Shown here: positions 8,744-16,358 of the stretch, one piece after another
Layout of the letters: each line of letters begins with the position of its first letter
Numbering within the stretch: position 1 is the stretch's first letter
Source of the DNA: CAZLKN01 sp964560135
Lineage (GTDB): Bacteria > Actinomycetota > JAICYB01
Reading direction: 5' to 3'
DNA length: 64,000 nt
Assembly (NCBI GenBank): GCA_964560135.1
Contig: CAZLKN010000006.1
Coordinates: 21,533-85,532 of the forward strand
Translations under genes and position numbers: made by a program
The notes under the pieces: model-generated
Database searches by the model: none
What the model saw: only the letters and a program-made list of their open reading frames with translations
What the model was told of the DNA's origin: nothing

Positions 8744-9376
8744 ATGGACGTCGATCGTGTCGAGAAGGCTGTTGAGGAGTACTACGTCACGGTGAAGATG
8801 CCCGAAGAGGTGCAGCGGACCATACAGACGGGTCTCGAGCGTGAGCTCGATCGCCAGCGCAAGCAAGCCGCACCTGAGATGGCTCATGCTCAACGCCGAA
8901 TCCAACAGCTGGAGGTCGAGCGCCGCCGTCTTGCCCGAGGCGTCGTGGACGGTTCCGTCCCTGGCGATCTCGCCAGGAAGGAGCAGGAACGCGTTGCGCG
9001 GGAGCTGGCCGAGGTTCAGCGTCTCTTGGAGGCCGGTGAGGTCATCTACAGTCGAACCGAAGACACGCTCAGCCGGGCTCTAACTCTCATCGGCCGGTGC
9101 GACGAGATCTACAAGCGGGGTGGTGCAAAGGTACGCCGACTGTCCAAACAGTTCTTCTTCGAGAAGCTCCTCGTGCGAGACGGCAGGGTCGTCGACGCTG
9201 TCCTGCGTGAGCCCTGGGGAGTCCTGGTGTCGCAGCGGTTCCGCGATCTCATGGAGAAGAACGCAAACCCCGACGGGCGTTCTTCCCGTCGGGGTTTGAA
9301 TATTGAGTCCCTGGCGCGCCCGGCAGGATTCGAACCTGCGACACCCGGCTCCGGAGGCCGGTGCTCTGTCCCCTGA
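8744..9376 (+). pseudogene. C-terminal remnant of a large serine recombinase
   Basis: The product has the helical, Arg/Glu-rich coiled-coil tail typical of large serine integrases: VEKAVEEYYVTVKMPEEVQ, a long heptad-like helix and LSKQFFFEKLLV. The catalytic resolvase domain and the zinc-ribbon part are absent, since the preceding sequence is the truncated murD-like gene. The open frame runs through a terminator hairpin into the antisense strand of tRNA-Arg, so the real C-terminus has probably been lost as well. It marks the right end of the accessory island. No clear attachment-site duplication was seen. Confidence 0.7.
9265..9297. terminator. Strong bidirectional terminator
   Basis: A perfect 13-bp stem (AAACCCCGACGGG / CCCGTCGGGGTTT) with a seven-base loop has A-rich and T-rich ends, so it can terminate both the recombinase side and transcription leaving tRNA-Arg. 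Confidence 0.85.
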
Positions 9377-9387
9377 GCTACGGGCGC
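9312..9387 (-). tRNA. tRNA-Arg (anticodon CCG)
   Basis: The cloverleaf is complete on the minus strand: acceptor GCGCCCG/CGGGCGC, anticodon loop CTCCGGA with CCG, T-loop GTTCGAATC, discriminator G and encoded CCA (complement of 9312-9314). It lies close to argS and borders the recombinase remnant. Confidence 0.96.
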
Positions 9388-9458
9388 GAACTTCTTCAGG
9401 ATAGTCCGTGGCGTAGCTCGGTGCGGGACTGAGCTCATCGAACGGACCGCGAACCATT

Positions 9459-9464
9459 TACCCT
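9459..9464 (+). promoter_or_regulatory. Leaderless-type -10 box for response regulator-argS operon
   Basis: TACCCT is separated from ATG 9472 by seven bases, with no ribosome binding site between. This fits a leaderless transcript. Confidence 0.5.
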
Positions 9465-9471
9465 GTATCCC

Positions 9472-9867
9472 ATGCCGCAGCGCATCCTGGTCGTGGACGA
9501 CGACCCGATGATCCTCAGGCTCCTCCAGCTCAACCTCGAGATGGAGGGGTACGAGGTCGTGTCCGCCGTGAACGGCCGCGAAGCCCTGGCGGCGGTGGCC
9601 GAGCAGCCTCCCGACCTGATGGTGTGCGACGTGATGATGCCCGGGATGGACGGGCTCGAGGTCGTCTCCAGGCTCCGGCGCGAACCGGTGGGGGACACGC
9701 TCCCGATCGTGATGCTCAGCGCCAAAGCGCAGGAGCTGGACGTCCAGCGTGGACGGGGAGCGGGTGCCGACGAGTACGTCACCAAGCCCTTCGACCCCGA
9801 AGAGCTTCTCGGGGTCATCGGGCGGCTCCTGTCGTCCGGCCGCAAGGCTCCGGAGCAGGACCGGTGA
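9472..9867 (+). CDS. Receiver-only response regulator, coupled to argS
   Basis: A 131-residue CheY-like protein has VVDDDPMILR, phospho-Asp in DLMVCDVMMPGMDG, the VMLSAKA switch strand and the Lys in YVTKPFDPEE. No DNA-binding domain follows. Its TGA overlaps the GTG of argS (GTGA), so the two are translationally coupled. No histidine kinase is nearby. It may relay a signal to a partner enzyme or to a separate regulator; the link to arginyl-tRNA synthesis or lysine/threonine synthesis is unknown. The receiver differs clearly in sequence from the one at 134-577. Confidence 0.9.
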   Translation: MPQRILVVDDDPMILRLLQLNLEMEGYEVVSAVNGREALAAVAEQPPDLMVCDVMMPGMDGLEVVSRLRREPVGDTLPIVMLSAKAQELDVQRGRGAGADEYVTKPFDPEELLGVIGRLLSSGRKAPEQDR

Positions 9868-11552
9868 TCGAGCGTGACGTCCACGATCTCGTGCTGGAGG
9901 CCGTCCGGCAGGCCCGCGCCGCGGGAGAGCTGACCGCGACGGAGCAACCGTCGTTCGAGGTGACCCGTCCCCGCCAGCGGGAGCACGGGGACTGGGCCAC
10001 CAACGCGGCGCTCGCCCTCCAGAAGATCGAGGGCCGGCCCCCGCGCGAGATCGCCGACCTCCTCGTGCGCCACCTCCCCGAACGTTCCTGGGTGGCGAAG
10101 GTGGAGGTGGCGGGCCCGGGGTTCATCAACTTCCATCTGTCCGGCACATGGCTGCACGACGTCGCGGCCCGGGTGCTGCAGGACGGCCCCCGCTTCGGTG
10201 CGAGCGCCGAGGGCGCCGGCGTGCCGGTCAACGTCGAGTTCGTGTCGATCAACCCCACCGGCCCCCTGCACATCGGCTCGGCCCGCAACGCCGCCATCGG
10301 CGACGCGGTCGCGCGGCTGCTGGAGTTCGGCGGCCATCCGGTCACCCGCGAGTACTACTTCAACGACGCGGGGAGTCAGATGACGAACTTCGGCCTGTCG
10401 GTGGCCACCCGCTACCTGGAGCTGCTCGGCCGGGACGCGGAGCTGCCCGGGGACGGCTACCACGGTGACTACATCGTCGACCTCGCCCGCGAGATCCTCG
10501 ATACGGACGGCGACCGCCACGGCGATCTTCCCCTGGACGAGCTCGGTGAGCTGATGCGCGAGCGCGCCTACCCGATCGTGATCCGGTGGCTCGAGGATTC
10601 GCTGGAGCGCTTCCGCGTCCACTTCGACGTCTGGTTCAAGGAGCGCGATCTGTACACCGCCGGACGGGTGGACGAGGTGCTGCAGCGCCTCACCGACGCC
10701 GGCTACGTCTACGAGGAGGGCGGAGCGAAATGGCTGCGAACGACCGCCTTCGGAGACACCCGTGACCGGCCGGTGATCCGTTCGCACGGCGCCAAGGAGC
10801 CCACGTATCTCCTCCCAGACCTCGCCTACCACCTCGACAAGGTCGAGCGCGGCTTCGACCGCATGATCGTGGTGCTCGGCGCCGACCACCACGGGCACGC
10901 CCCCAGCCTGAGGGCCGGGATGCAGGCTCTCGGGGTGGATCCCGATCGGATCGAGGTCATCATCTACCAGTGGGTGCATGTGCTGCGGGCCGGAGAACCG
11001 GTACCGATGTCCAAGCGCGCAGGAACCTTCGTCGCCCTTCAGGAGCTGATCGACGAGGTGGGGGCGGACGCCGCGCGCTACGGACTGCTGTCCACCTCCT
11101 CGGAGAACACGCTGTACTTCGACATCGAGGAAGTGAAGAAGCAGTCGCTCGAGAATCCCGTCTACTACGTGCAGTACGCGCACGCCCGCATCGCCTCGAT
11201 CCTGCGACTCGCCTCCGAGCAGGGGGCCGGAGGCGGCGACGTGGTGTGGGAGGCCCTCGCCCACGACTCCGAGATCGAGCTGCTCCGCGCGATCTCGGAA
11301 TTCGAGGAGACGATACAGGTGGCGACGGCGCAGCGCGCCCCCTACCGCGTCGGCAAGTATGCGGAGGAGCTGGCGCGCCGGTTCCACCGCTTCTACACCG
11401 ACTGCCGGGTGGTCACCGACAACGTGCAGCTGACCACCGCGCGGCTCGCGCTGTGCCGGGCGAGCAAGCAGGTGCTCGCGAACGCACTCGGTCTCCTTGG
11501 CGTGTCCGCCCCCGACCGGATGGAACGCGAACCCGAGGAGGCGTCTGCGTGA
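9864..11552 (+). CDS. argS: Arginyl-tRNA synthetase
   Basis: Charges tRNA-Arg with arginine in the cytoplasm. The 562-residue class I enzyme shows the N-terminal tRNA-binding domain (EHGDWATNAALALQK), the HIGH-type motif NPTGPLHIGSARN, the ADHHGH segment, a KMSKS-like PMSKRAGTFVAL, and the C-terminal DALR domain (YVQYAHARIASILR to the end). GTG 9864 is supported by the GTGA overlap with the response regulator; the frame is open upstream but that part lies inside the preceding gene. lysA follows with another four-base overlap. Confidence 0.95.
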   Translation: MIERDVHDLVLEAVRQARAAGELTATEQPSFEVTRPRQREHGDWATNAALALQKIEGRPPREIADLLVRHLPERSWVAKVEVAGPGFINFHLSGTWLHDVAARVLQDGPRFGASAEGAGVPVNVEFVSINPTGPLHIGSARNAAIGDAVARLLEFGGHPVTREYYFNDAGSQMTNFGLSVATRYLELLGRDAELPGDGYHGDYIVDLAREILDTDGDRHGDLPLDELGELMRERAYPIVIRWLEDSLERFRVHFDVWFKERDLYTAGRVDEVLQRLTDAGYVYEEGGAKWLRTTAFGDTRDRPVIRSHGAKEPTYLLPDLAYHLDKVERGFDRMIVVLGADHHGHAPSLRAGMQALGVDPDRIEVIIYQWVHVLRAGEPVPMSKRAGTFVALQELIDEVGADAARYGLLSTSSENTLYFDIEEVKKQSLENPVYYVQYAHARIASILRLASEQGAGGGDVVWEALAHDSEIELLRAISEFEETIQVATAQRAPYRVGKYAEELARRFHRFYTDCRVVTDNVQLTTARLALCRASKQVLANALGLLGVSAPDRMEREPEEASA

Positions 11553-12850
11553 ACTGGGAAGAGATCAGGAAGGTGTTGCCGTCCACAGCTTCGGTGAACG
11601 CACGGGGACACCTGGAGCTGGGCGGATGCGACATGGTCGATGTCGCGCGGGAGCACGGGACGCCGCTGTTCGTCCTGGACGTCGGGCATCTGCGCGACAG
11701 GCTCCGGCGCTACGCGTCGTGCTTCGGAGGACCCAACGTCCACTACGCGGCGAAGGCGTTCCTGACGAGGTCCCTGGTCCCGATCCTGGCGGAAGAGGGC
11801 GTCGGGCTCGACTGCGCGTCCGGAGGCGAGCTGTACGTCGCGCTCGCGGGAGGCTTCCCGGCCGAGCGGATCGTGCTCCACGGCAACAACAAGACGCCGG
11901 AAGAGCTGGAGCGCGCCGTCGATGCGGGGGTCGGCCGTATCGTCCTCGACTCGTTGTGGGAGCTGGACGACCTCGAGCGGATCGCGGCCGCGCGCGGGGT
12001 GACGGTGCAGACGATGCTCCGCGTGACGCCGGGGGTCGAGGCGCACACCCACGAATATCTGAAAACCGGTATCGAGGACACGAAGTTCGGTCTGCCGATC
12101 GGGGGCCCGGCGATGGAGGCGATCCGCGCTGCGGCGAAGGCCGAGCACGTGGAGCTCATCGGGCTGCACTCCCACATCGGCTCGCAGGTCTTCGACCTCG
12201 AGCCCTTCGGCGAGGCGGCGCGGGTGATGGTGCGGTTCCTCGCCGAGGCCCGGGCGGACACGGGCCTGGATCTGCCCGAGCTCGACCTCGGCGGGGGTCT
12301 CGGGATCGCCTACGAGCCGTCGGACGAGCCGCGTTCCGTGGAGGAGCTCGCCGGGCTCCTGAAGGAGGTCGTCGCCGACGAGTCCCACCGCCTGGGTACG
12401 CCCGAGCCGGTCATCAAGGTGGAGCCCGGACGCTCCGTCGTCGGACCGGCGATGATCACCCTGTACACCTCGGGCGTGGTCAAGGAGATCCCGGGCGTCC
12501 GCCGCTACGTCTCGGTGGACGGTGGGATGTCGGACAACATCCGGCCCTCGCTCTACCAGGCGGCGTACACGTTCCTGTCGGCGAGGCGCCCGCAGGTACC
12601 GCACGAGACCGCCTACGCGATCGCCGGCAAACTCTGCGAGACCGGGGACGTTCTCCGGCGGGACGCGCTCCTGCCCGAGCTCGAGCCCGGGGAGCTGATC
12701 GCTACGGCGGTGACGGGTGCCTACGGCTACGCGATGGCCTCGAACTACAACCTCACTCCGCGCCCCGCGGTGGTGGCCGTGGAGGACGGGACGTCCGCGG
12801 TGCTGGCGCGCCGGGAAACCTTCGAGGACCTCATCCGGCTGAGCCCGTAG
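11549..12850 (+). CDS. lysA: Diaminopimelate decarboxylase
   Basis: Converts meso-diaminopimelate to L-lysine with PLP. The 433-residue protein has the alanine-racemase-like barrel with the PLP lysine in VHYAAKAFL, LHGNNKTPEEL, the HSHIGSQ motif, the Gly-rich phosphate site DLGGGLGIAY, and the C-terminal domain with GMSDNIRPSLYQA and CETGDVL, which carries substrate-binding residues. GTG 11549 overlaps the argS stop by four bases. The argS-lysA-hom-thrC-thrB order is common in actinobacteria; here it is interrupted after lysA. Confidence 0.95.
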   Translation: MNWEEIRKVLPSTASVNARGHLELGGCDMVDVAREHGTPLFVLDVGHLRDRLRRYASCFGGPNVHYAAKAFLTRSLVPILAEEGVGLDCASGGELYVALAGGFPAERIVLHGNNKTPEELERAVDAGVGRIVLDSLWELDDLERIAAARGVTVQTMLRVTPGVEAHTHEYLKTGIEDTKFGLPIGGPAMEAIRAAAKAEHVELIGLHSHIGSQVFDLEPFGEAARVMVRFLAEARADTGLDLPELDLGGGLGIAYEPSDEPRSVEELAGLLKEVVADESHRLGTPEPVIKVEPGRSVVGPAMITLYTSGVVKEIPGVRRYVSVDGGMSDNIRPSLYQAAYTFLSARRPQVPHETAYAIAGKLCETGDVLRRDALLPELEPGELIATAVTGAYGYAMASNYNLTPRPAVVAVEDGTSAVLARRETFEDLIRLSP

Positions 12851-12856
12851 GCTCGC

Positions 12857-13183
12857 TCAACGGCGACTGCGCTTCTTCTGCTTCCCCGGCGGGGGATGGA
12901 CGAGCAGGTCGAGCACCTCGCCGATGGTCCGTTCCCGCCCGATGGTCTCCCGCCAGGGAAGGCGCGACTCGATGCGATAGCGGTTGCGGCGACCATCGTC
13001 GCTGTCCTTCTCCTTGACGAGATAGCCGGATTCCGTGAGATCGGCCACGACGCCGTGGGCGGTGCGCTCGGTCACATCCAGCTCGCCGGCGATATCGCGC
13101 AGGCGAGCTCCGGGTTGCACGGCGATGAACAGCAGCACCCGCGCGTGGTTCGTCAGAAAGCGCCAGCCGGCTCCGTTGTTCAT
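12857..13183 (-). CDS. Winged-helix transcriptional regulator
   Basis: A 108-residue protein whose first 75 residues form a winged helix-turn-helix: TNHARVLLFIAVQPG, RLRDIAGELDVTERTAHGVVADL (recognition helix) and the wing around EKDSDDGRRNRY. The C-terminus is basic (KQKKRSRR). It resembles MarR/ArsR-like single-domain regulators. The ligand is unknown. It is transcribed away from the LPXTG surface-protein gene across a 148-base gap that holds short inverted repeats, so it is a plausible regulator of that gene and of itself. Confidence 0.75.
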   Translation of the reverse strand: MNNGAGWRFLTNHARVLLFIAVQPGARLRDIAGELDVTERTAHGVVADLTESGYLVKEKDSDDGRRNRYRIESRLPWRETIGRERTIGEVLDLLVHPPPGKQKKRSRR

Positions 13184-13201
13184 AGTTAGACATTACCAGA
13201 A

Positions 13202-13214
13202 ACTAGTTGCTAGT
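13202..13214. promoter_or_regulatory. Candidate operator between regulator and surface-protein gene
   Basis: ACTAG-TTG-CTAGT is a short inverted repeat in an AT-rich patch directly upstream of the regulator start. A TAGGAT box (13225-13230) faces the surface-protein gene. Function is inferred from position only. Confidence 0.35.
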
Positions 13215-13331
13215 GAATGATTTCTAGGATAAGATGTGGACATGCGGATCCATCCGGACCGTTCTCCCAGGATCTCCGTCTCCCGGCCGCACATGGCCTG
13301 TTGGCCGGATCCCCTCACGAAAGGATCGGCT

Positions 13332-14861
13332 TTGACCAAGTTGTTGTTGTTCGACAGCCCGCAGCGAGGAAGCCCGGTGCGCGAAGCCGCACGCGATCCG
13401 CTCAGGGTCGGAAGCGTCGCACGATTGCCGAGGAGCATCTTCACGGGTGTCCTGCTCGTGGCCTCCGTCGTGCTGACGCTCGGAGCTCTCGGAGGCACGG
13501 CACTCGCCGATGTTCCCTCCCGGGACGCGACGACCTCGGCCGCGAGGCAGATGGCGACCGACAAGCTGCAGGACAGACAGTTGGACCGGTCGGCGGTCGT
13601 GGAGCGTTCGGATGTGTCGTCACGGGTCCCCACGCGGGAACCCGTGGTGTCGCTCGACTCTGAGGCCTCGTCGGTGAAGGAGGCGGCCTCCGCGGTCATT
13701 GCGGAGGCCGAGCTGAGGACGGGACGCAGCATCGAATCGCCCCGTGCGCTCAGCGGCTCCGAACCCGAGTCGTCGAGCTCGTTGACCACCGCAGAGGTGG
13801 AAGCCGAGCCCGTGACCATGGCCGCGGTGGAACCCACGTCAGGTCACGACGTCAACCAGTGCAATGCGGATGAGTTCCCGACTGGTGCGGGATTCGAGGT
13901 GACCTGTGAGGTCACGATCGTGAACACCATCACGGAAGAGGGGGATGAATCGTCGACGGTGACGACCCGAACGTGCCTCGCGTTCGAGGGTGTCCTTCCT
14001 CCTGCCGGGTGCACCGGGCCCGTCACCACGACCTCCGGTGAGCTCGTCACATCCGTCGATCAGTGCAACGGGATCGTCAACGGCGGCGGCAGCAACGTGA
14101 CCTGCGACGTGACGGTGGTCAACAACGTGCCCGTGGGCACGGCGACGACGCCGATCACGGTCAACCAGTGCAACGGCTCGGGCGAGGGAGGGACCTCCCC
14201 CGTCGGCGATCCGTTGAACTGCTCCGGCCCCACCGACCAGGACACCACCGATGCGGACGTCAACCAGTGCAACGGTTCGGCGAACGGCGGCGGTGCCCCG
14301 GGCCGAGTGGAGTGCTCGGTCGTGGGTGAGGAGTCGGCGGTGCCTTTGACCATCGACCAGTGCAACGACTCCGCCAACGGCGGCGGTAGCACGGTCACCT
14401 GCACCGTGACGGTGACGAACAACTTCATCGAGCCCGGCGAGGACGGTCCTGATGAGGACGGTCCTGATGAGGACGGTCCCGGTGAGGACGAGCCTGATGA
14501 GGGCGGTGCCGGTGAGGACGAGCCCGATGAGGGTGGTCCTGTCGCCGGAGGTCCTGGAGCCGGGGGACCCGCCACGGGTGGAACGGGTGGCGGCGGAACA
14601 GATGGCGACATGCCGTCTGCGATCACGCCCGTCGCGTTCGTGACCCCGTCCTCGGCGTCACCGGCAGGAGCCTCAGGGCTTCCGCAGGCGGCTTCGGGAA
14701 CCCAGACGAAGGTTGCTGCGTCCGGGTCGGAGTTGTCCTCCCTGCCGGCCACCGGATCGGACATCGGATCGATGTCAGCCATGGGTCTGATGGCGATGAT
14801 GCTCGGTGGCCTGCTGATCCTCGTTTCGAGGTCGGCTGCCAGGTTCTCTACGAACGGCTGA
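13332..14861 (+). CDS. LPXTG-anchored surface protein with QCN repeats
   Basis: From TTG 13332 (AGGA at 13321-13324) the 509-residue product has a long basic N-terminus, a signal anchor (GVLLVASVVLTLGALGGTALA) and a Ser/Glu-rich stretch. At least five repeats follow, built around (D/N)QCNG...NGGGS.VTC.VTV, each with a Cys pair. An acidic Asp-Glu-Gly-Pro tract (about 14440-14560) leads to the sorting signal LPATG at residues 471-475, a hydrophobic helix and a basic tail. It should be linked to the wall by a sortase, which is not in this window. The frame is open back to 13236, so the start is uncertain. It splits the lysA-hom gene order. Confidence 0.8.
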   Translation: MTKLLLFDSPQRGSPVREAARDPLRVGSVARLPRSIFTGVLLVASVVLTLGALGGTALADVPSRDATTSAARQMATDKLQDRQLDRSAVVERSDVSSRVPTREPVVSLDSEASSVKEAASAVIAEAELRTGRSIESPRALSGSEPESSSSLTTAEVEAEPVTMAAVEPTSGHDVNQCNADEFPTGAGFEVTCEVTIVNTITEEGDESSTVTTRTCLAFEGVLPPAGCTGPVTTTSGELVTSVDQCNGIVNGGGSNVTCDVTVVNNVPVGTATTPITVNQCNGSGEGGTSPVGDPLNCSGPTDQDTTDADVNQCNGSANGGGAPGRVECSVVGEESAVPLTIDQCNDSANGGGSTVTCTVTVTNNFIEPGEDGPDEDGPDEDGPGEDEPDEGGAGEDEPDEGGPVAGGPGAGGPATGGTGGGGTDGDMPSAITPVAFVTPSSASPAGASGLPQAASGTQTKVAASGSELSSLPATGSDIGSMSAMGLMAMMLGGLLILVSRSAARFSTNG

Positions 14862-14869
14862 ACAACGGC

Positions 14870-14902
14870 GAGGGTGTGCGGGCGTCGAGTCCGCACACCC
14901 TC
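14870..14902 (+). terminator. Terminator after the LPXTG gene
   Basis: GAGGGTGTGCGG and CCGCACACCCTC form a perfect 12-bp stem with a nine-base loop, followed by AACGTTTT. It isolates hom from the surface-protein transcript. Confidence 0.85.
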
Positions 14903-14973
14903 AACGTTTTCTCCATCACGCAAGCGCCCCGTCTCTCGCAGGGCGGATCCCGACTCCGCCATCGGTCCTTCGG

Positions 14974-14979
14974 TACCCT
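14974..14979 (+). promoter_or_regulatory. Leaderless-type -10 box for hom
   Basis: TACCCT lies seven bases before ATG 14987, downstream of the terminator at 14870-14902, with no Shine-Dalgarno sequence. Confidence 0.5.
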
Positions 14980-14986
14980 ACCGGGC

Positions 14987-16279
14987 ATGACACGCGAGAG
15001 GATCGGCCTGGGGTTCCTCGGCTGCGGCATCGTCGGATCGGGTGCCGCCCGGCACCTGCTCGCCGAGGCGGACGCGGTGTCCCGGGCCGTGGGTGTGCCC
15101 GTCGAGATCCGGCGGGTGGCCGTCCGCAACACCGCCAAGCAGCGCGACGTCGAGCTGCCCCAGGAGATCTTCACCCACGATCCCGGCGAGGTCGTCGCCG
15201 ATCCCCGGGTCGACGTCGTCGTCGAGGTCATGGGCGGCATCGAGCCCGCGCGGAGCTGCATCCTTCAGGCGATCGAGGCGGGCAAGCCCGTGGTGAGCGC
15301 GAACAAGGAGCTGCTGTCCACGCTGGGGGCCGAGATCTTCCAGGCCGCCGACGAGCGGGGGGTCGACCTGCTCTTCGAGGCCGCTGTTGCCGGCGGGATC
15401 CCCCTGCTGCGCCCCCTCAAGGACTCCCTGGCCGGCGAGGGGATCCGGCGGGTGCTCGGGATCGTGAACGGCACCACGAACTACATCCTCACGAGGATGA
15501 GCGACACGGGGATGTCCTTCGCGGAGGCGCTGGCCGAGGCGGAGTCGCTGGGGTACGCCGAGCAGGACCCCACCGCCGACATCGAGGGTTTCGACGCCGC
15601 GGCGAAGACGGCGATCCTCGCCTCCATCGCCTTCCGTTCCAGGGTCGTGGCCGGGGACGTGTACCGCGAGGGCATCTCCCACATCACCCATCAGGACATC
15701 GAGTACGCGCACCGGCTCGGCTACACCGTGAAGCTGCTGGCGATCGCCGAGGAGGCCGACGGCGAGGTCGCGGTCCGCGTGCACCCGGCGATGATCCCCG
15801 CCGACCATCCACTGGCCGCCGTGCGCGAGTCGTTCAACGCCGTCTTTGTGGAGGGCGGGACCGTCGGCGAGCTGATGTTCTACGGCCGCGGCGCCGGCGG
15901 CGACCCCACGGGCTCGGCGGTGGTGGGGGACGTGGTCGCCGTCGCCCGGCACCTCGTCCACGGGGGACGGGCCCTCGGGTGCACCTGCTACTTCGCCAAA
16001 CGTGTGCGCCCGATCGACGAGATGGACTCCCAGTACTACGTCCTGTTGTCGGTCCAGGATCTGCCGGGCGTGCTGGCGAGCGTCGCCGACTGCTTCGGCT
16101 CCCACGACATCTCGATCCGCTCGGTCTGGCAGGAGGGCTTCGGGGACCAGGCCCAGTTGGTGCTCGTGACCCACCGGGGCCGCGAAGCGAACCTGCAAGC
16201 CACGATCCAGGAACTCGACGGCCTCGACGTGGTCACGAAAGTGGTCTCCGTCCTGCGTGTCGAAGGTGAGGAAGCCTGA
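14987..16279 (+). CDS. hom: Homoserine dehydrogenase
   Basis: Reduces aspartate semialdehyde to homoserine with NAD(P)H. The 430 residues contain the Rossmann motif GFLGCGIVGSGAA, the VVEVMGG strand, catalytic core VSANKELLS, GIVNGTTNYILTRM and AEQDPTADIEGFDAAAKTAI, and a C-terminal ACT domain (YYVLLSVQDLPGVLASVADCF) for feedback control, probably by threonine. The start at 14987 is set by the leaderless-type promoter; the frame is open to 14876 but covers the terminator. thrC and thrB follow. Confidence 0.95.
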   Translation: MTRERIGLGFLGCGIVGSGAARHLLAEADAVSRAVGVPVEIRRVAVRNTAKQRDVELPQEIFTHDPGEVVADPRVDVVVEVMGGIEPARSCILQAIEAGKPVVSANKELLSTLGAEIFQAADERGVDLLFEAAVAGGIPLLRPLKDSLAGEGIRRVLGIVNGTTNYILTRMSDTGMSFAEALAEAESLGYAEQDPTADIEGFDAAAKTAILASIAFRSRVVAGDVYREGISHITHQDIEYAHRLGYTVKLLAIAEEADGEVAVRVHPAMIPADHPLAAVRESFNAVFVEGGTVGELMFYGRGAGGDPTGSAVVGDVVAVARHLVHGGRALGCTCYFAKRVRPIDEMDSQYYVLLSVQDLPGVLASVADCFGSHDISIRSVWQEGFGDQAQLVLVTHRGREANLQATIQELDGLDVVTKVVSVLRVEGEEA

Positions 16280-16320
16280 TGAGCTCGCGTCAGCAGTTCC
16301 CGAGTCCCGGGTGGGGGGTT

Positions 16321-16351
16321 GGGGGAGGGGCGCGGCAGCGCCTCCTCCCCC
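16321..16351 (+). promoter_or_regulatory. Strong hairpin just before thrC
   Basis: GGGGGAGGGGCGC (16321-16333) pairs with GCGCCTCCTCCCCC (16338-16351) around GGCA with one bulge. It ends seven bases before ATG 16359, where it would lie against the ribosome entry site. It could reduce thrC translation, attenuate, or stabilise a processed mRNA end. Confidence 0.5.
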
Positions 16352-16358
16352 AAACGAG

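Noticed and set aside
14440..14560. Short tandem repeats (GACGGTCCTGATGAG-like) as a CRISPR or minisatellite
   Set aside because: They are in frame and encode the Asp-Glu-Gly-Pro stalk of the LPXTG protein; no unique spacers.
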